The translations under genes and the position numbers were made by a program. Positions 4,823 to 7,778 of a DNA stretch of 7,778 nucleotides are shown in pieces (position 1 is the first letter of the stretch; every line of letters begins with the position of its first letter). A model generated the notes under the pieces. It ran no database searches, was not told the DNA's origin, and saw only the letters and a list, made by a program, of their open reading frames with translations. Source of the stretch: JBOHHM01 sp050725495 (GTDB lineage Bacteria; Pseudomonadota; Gammaproteobacteria; Burkholderiales; Burkholderiaceae_C). Location of the stretch: positions 1 to 7,778 of the forward strand of contig JBOHHM010000276.1 in the NCBI GenBank assembly GCA_050725495.1, written 5' to 3'.

Positions 4823-5673
4823 TCGAAATTGCTCTCCAGCAGCGGATTCTTTTTGGTTACGTAATCGAGGGCCACCAGGGTTTCGAGCAGCGCCTTCATG
4901 TGCTTGAGCGGCACGGCGTTCGGGCCGTCGCTCAGGGCCTTGGCCGGGTCGGGATGGGTTTCCATGAACAGGCCGGCCACGCCGACGGCGACGGCCGCAC
5001 GCGAGAGCACCGGCACCATTTCGCGCTGGCCGCCCGAGCTCTGCCCCAAACCGCCCGGCAGCTGCACCGAATGGGTCGCGTCGAACACGACGGGCGCGCC
5101 GGTCTCGCGCATGATCGCCAGCGAGCGCATGTCGGAGACGAGGTTGTTGTAGCCAAAGCTCGCACCGCGCTCGCAGGCCATGAAGTTGTCTTCGTTCAGG
5201 CCTTTTTCCCGGGCTGCCGCGCGCGCCTTGTCGATCACGTTCTTCATATCGCCGGGCGCAAGGAACTGGCCCTTCTTGATGTTGACCGGCTTGCCCGATT
5301 GCGCCACGGCGCGGATGAAGTCGGTCTGGCGGCACAGAAAGGCCGGCGTCTGCAGCACGTCGACGACCTGGGCCACCTGTTCAATCTCGGCTTCGCTGTG
5401 CACGTCGGTCAGCACCGGCAGGCCCAGCTCGCGCTTGACCTTGGCCAGGATTTCCAGGCCCTTGGCCATGCCAGGGCCGCGAAAGCTGGTGCCGGAGGAC
5501 CGGTTGGCCTTGTCGTAGCTGCTCTTGAAGATGAAGGGAATGCCCAGGCTGGCGGTGATTTCCTTCAGCGCGCCGGCCGTGTCCATCTGCAGCTGCTCGG
5601 ACTCGACGACGCAGGGGCCGGCGATCAGGAAGAAGCGCTGGTCCAGGCCCACGTCAAAGTTACAGAGTTTCAT
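4819..5673 (-). CDS. kdsA: 2-dehydro-3-deoxyphosphooctonate aldolase (KDO-8-phosphate synthase), metal-type
   Basis: Condenses phosphoenolpyruvate with arabinose 5-phosphate to KDO 8-phosphate, the first committed step of the KDO branch for the lipopolysaccharide inner core. The 284 aa match the E. coli enzyme in length. A TIM barrel is indicated by FKSSYDKANRSSGTSFRGPG (49-68), LTDVHSEAE (88-96), NIKKGQF (131-137), ACERGASFGYNNLV (166-179), FDATHSVQLPGG (197-208) and LFMETHPDP (235-243). Residue 21 is Cys in IAGPCVVES. Metal-dependent (class II) enzymes such as that of Aquifex aeolicus have Cys here, while metal-independent E. coli KdsA has Asn. The other expected ligands, His201, Glu238 and Asp249, are present. 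Start ATG 5673 has GGGGA 4 nt upstream. An open frame to 5913 runs into pyrG and is rejected. It follows pyrG by 157 bp and overlaps the DUF1330 gene by 4 bp. Confidence 0.98.
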   Translation of the reverse strand: MKLCNFDVGLDQRFFLIAGPCVVESEQLQMDTAGALKEITASLGIPFIFKSSYDKANRSSGTSFRGPGMAKGLEILAKVKRELGLPVLTDVHSEAEIEQVAQVVDVLQTPAFLCRQTDFIRAVAQSGKPVNIKKGQFLAPGDMKNVIDKARAAAREKGLNEDNFMACERGASFGYNNLVSDMRSLAIMRETGAPVVFDATHSVQLPGGLGQSSGGQREMVPVLSRAAVAVGVAGLFMETHPDPAKALSDGPNAVPLKHMKALLETLVALDYVTKKNPLLESNFE

Positions 5674-5830
5674 AGAGTCCCCACGCTTGCCACGATGTGT
5701 GCTGCGCTGGTCAGGCCGCCGCCAGAGGCAGCGGCTCTTCGCCCCGTCCCAGCCTGCGCAGGCAGGCTGGGAGCCGCGGGGCTCAGCCCCTCGGGGGTCT
5801 TCAAGCTCAGGGGGGTTGACACTGGATGTC
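5674..5830. repeat. pyrG-kdsA intergenic region with GC-rich hairpin cluster
   Basis: A 157-bp gap without a gene. It holds a perfect 10-bp stem, CCCAGCCTGC (5748-5757) / GCAGGCTGGG (5762-5771), with a 4-nt loop. GCGGCT (5731-5736) can extend it by pairing with AGCCGC (5772-5777) across an internal bulge. The next bases, GGGGCTCAGCCCC and CCCCTCGGGG, are overlapping competing hairpins. On the - strand the block opens with CAACCCCCCTGAGC, like a common Comamonadaceae intergenic repeat that I recall. It lies in the pyrG-kdsA transcript and could attenuate or process it. No T-run follows, and no kdsA promoter is convincing. Confidence 0.65.
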
Positions 5831-7498
<1,668 letters not shown>

Positions 7499-7539
7499 GT
7501 CAGGGTCGGGCGTTGAACCCGGGGAGGTGGTAAAGCGAG

Positions 7540-7545
7540 ATTATA
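7540..7545 (-). promoter_or_regulatory. -10 box of the pyrG promoter
   Basis: TATAAT on the - strand matches the sigma-70 consensus exactly, in the middle of the pyrG-coaBC intergenic region. Transcription would start near 7533, giving a leader of about 35 nt before the pyrG ATG. The -35 region at 17 bp spacing (ATGGTG) is a poor match, so either strength depends on the -10 or an activator helps. This is the best promoter candidate for the whole - strand gene group. Confidence 0.6.
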
Positions 7546-7576
7546 AAGGTTGCCCCCATGCACACCATTGCCGCGC

Positions 7577-7588
7577 CACCGGCCGGTG
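7577..7588. promoter_or_regulatory. 12-bp perfect palindrome between pyrG and coaBC
   Basis: CACCGGCCGGTG is a perfect dyad located between the divergent pyrG and coaBC promoter candidates, about 30 bp upstream of each -10 box and so near both -35 regions. Such a position suits a shared operator. In GC-rich DNA a chance palindrome of this size is possible, and I do not recognise the motif. Confidence 0.25.
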
Positions 7589-7605
7589 CAGGCGTGCGGA
7601 CGGTC

Positions 7606-7614
7606 TGCTACATT
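7606..7614 (+). promoter_or_regulatory. Possible extended -10 of coaBC
   Basis: TG-C-TACATT fits an extended -10 (TGn followed by a TATAAT-like hexamer at 7609-7614). The expected start of transcription, about 7 nt further, falls at or next to the coaBC ATG at 7622, and no Shine-Dalgarno precedes that ATG. If real, the message would be leaderless or nearly so. No -35 match is obvious. Confidence 0.3.
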
Positions 7615-7621
7615 GCGCCCC

Positions 7622-7778
7622 ATGAATGACTTGGCCGGTAAACACATTGTCCTGGGCCTGAGCGGCGGCATTGCCTGTTACAAGGCTGCCGAGCTGTGCC
7701 GCTCGCTGATCAAGGAAGGCGCCACCGTGCAGGTGGTGATGACGGAGGCTGCGGAGCAGTTCATCACCCCCGTGACCA
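7622..7778 (+). CDS. coaBC: Phosphopantothenoylcysteine decarboxylase/phosphopantothenate-cysteine ligase, 5' end only
   Basis: The first 52 codons of Dfp/CoaBC, running off the right edge. The protein begins MNDLAGKHIVLGLSGGIACYKAAEL, the first strand and FMN-binding loop (GGIACYKA) of the flavin-dependent CoaC decarboxylase domain. GATVQVVMTEAAEQFITPVT follows, which matches E. coli Dfp almost residue by residue in pattern. The full enzyme couples 4'-phosphopantothenate to cysteine (CoaB) and decarboxylates the product to 4'-phosphopantetheine (CoaC) in coenzyme A synthesis; only the start of CoaC is visible. ATG 7622 gives the normal N-terminus but has no Shine-Dalgarno. It is transcribed away from pyrG. 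Confidence 0.93.
   Translation, partial: MNDLAGKHIVLGLSGGIACYKAAELCRSLIKEGATVQVVMTEAAEQFITPVT

Overview
The window is GC-rich, chromosomal and core in character. The gene order pyrG-kdsA-DUF1330-eno-ftsB, the protein sequences and the kinds of short interspersed repeats all suggest a betaproteobacterium of the order Burkholderiales, most likely family Comamonadaceae (Acidovorax/Polaromonas/Rhodoferax-like). The assignment comes from recognising protein families and gene order; no database search was done.

Layout. On the + strand, the 3' end of a gamma-carbonic-anhydrase-like hexapeptide protein (1-284) overlaps hslO (Hsp33, 284-1336) by one base. All genes from 1356 to 7498 lie on the - strand. 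In transcription order they are pyrG (CTP synthase), kdsA (KDO-8-phosphate synthase), a small DUF1330 protein overlapping kdsA by ATGA, eno (enolase), ftsB (divisome protein), pnuC (nicotinamide riboside transporter family) and a NadR-kinase-like P-loop protein. The last gene converges on hslO. At the right edge coaBC/dfp starts on the + strand (7622 onward), divergent from pyrG across about 120 bp that holds a perfect TATAAT -10 for pyrG and a 12-bp palindrome.

How the genes fit together. PyrG makes CTP, which a KdsB enzyme encoded elsewhere would use to activate the KDO whose precursor is made by KdsA, so these two neighbours both feed lipopolysaccharide synthesis. Eno is central glycolysis and FtsB is septum assembly. 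PnuC plus the P-loop kinase-like protein looks like a two-gene NAD-precursor salvage unit (uptake, then phosphorylation). Hsp33 is a redox-activated chaperone.

The most notable content is a series of distinct palindromic or repeat elements. An 82-bp nested inverted repeat sits in frame inside hslO and adds about 27 residues. An AT-rich palindromic segment sits in frame near the 3' end of the NadR-like gene. A 10-bp hairpin spans the ftsB stop codon, next to a further repeat before pnuC. A 69-bp inverted-repeat element lies between eno and ftsB. A heptamer-based inverted repeat touches the DUF1330 stop codon. A GC-rich hairpin cluster lies between pyrG and kdsA. I found no defence system, CRISPR array, rRNA/tRNA gene, transposase gene or clear novel multi-gene system.
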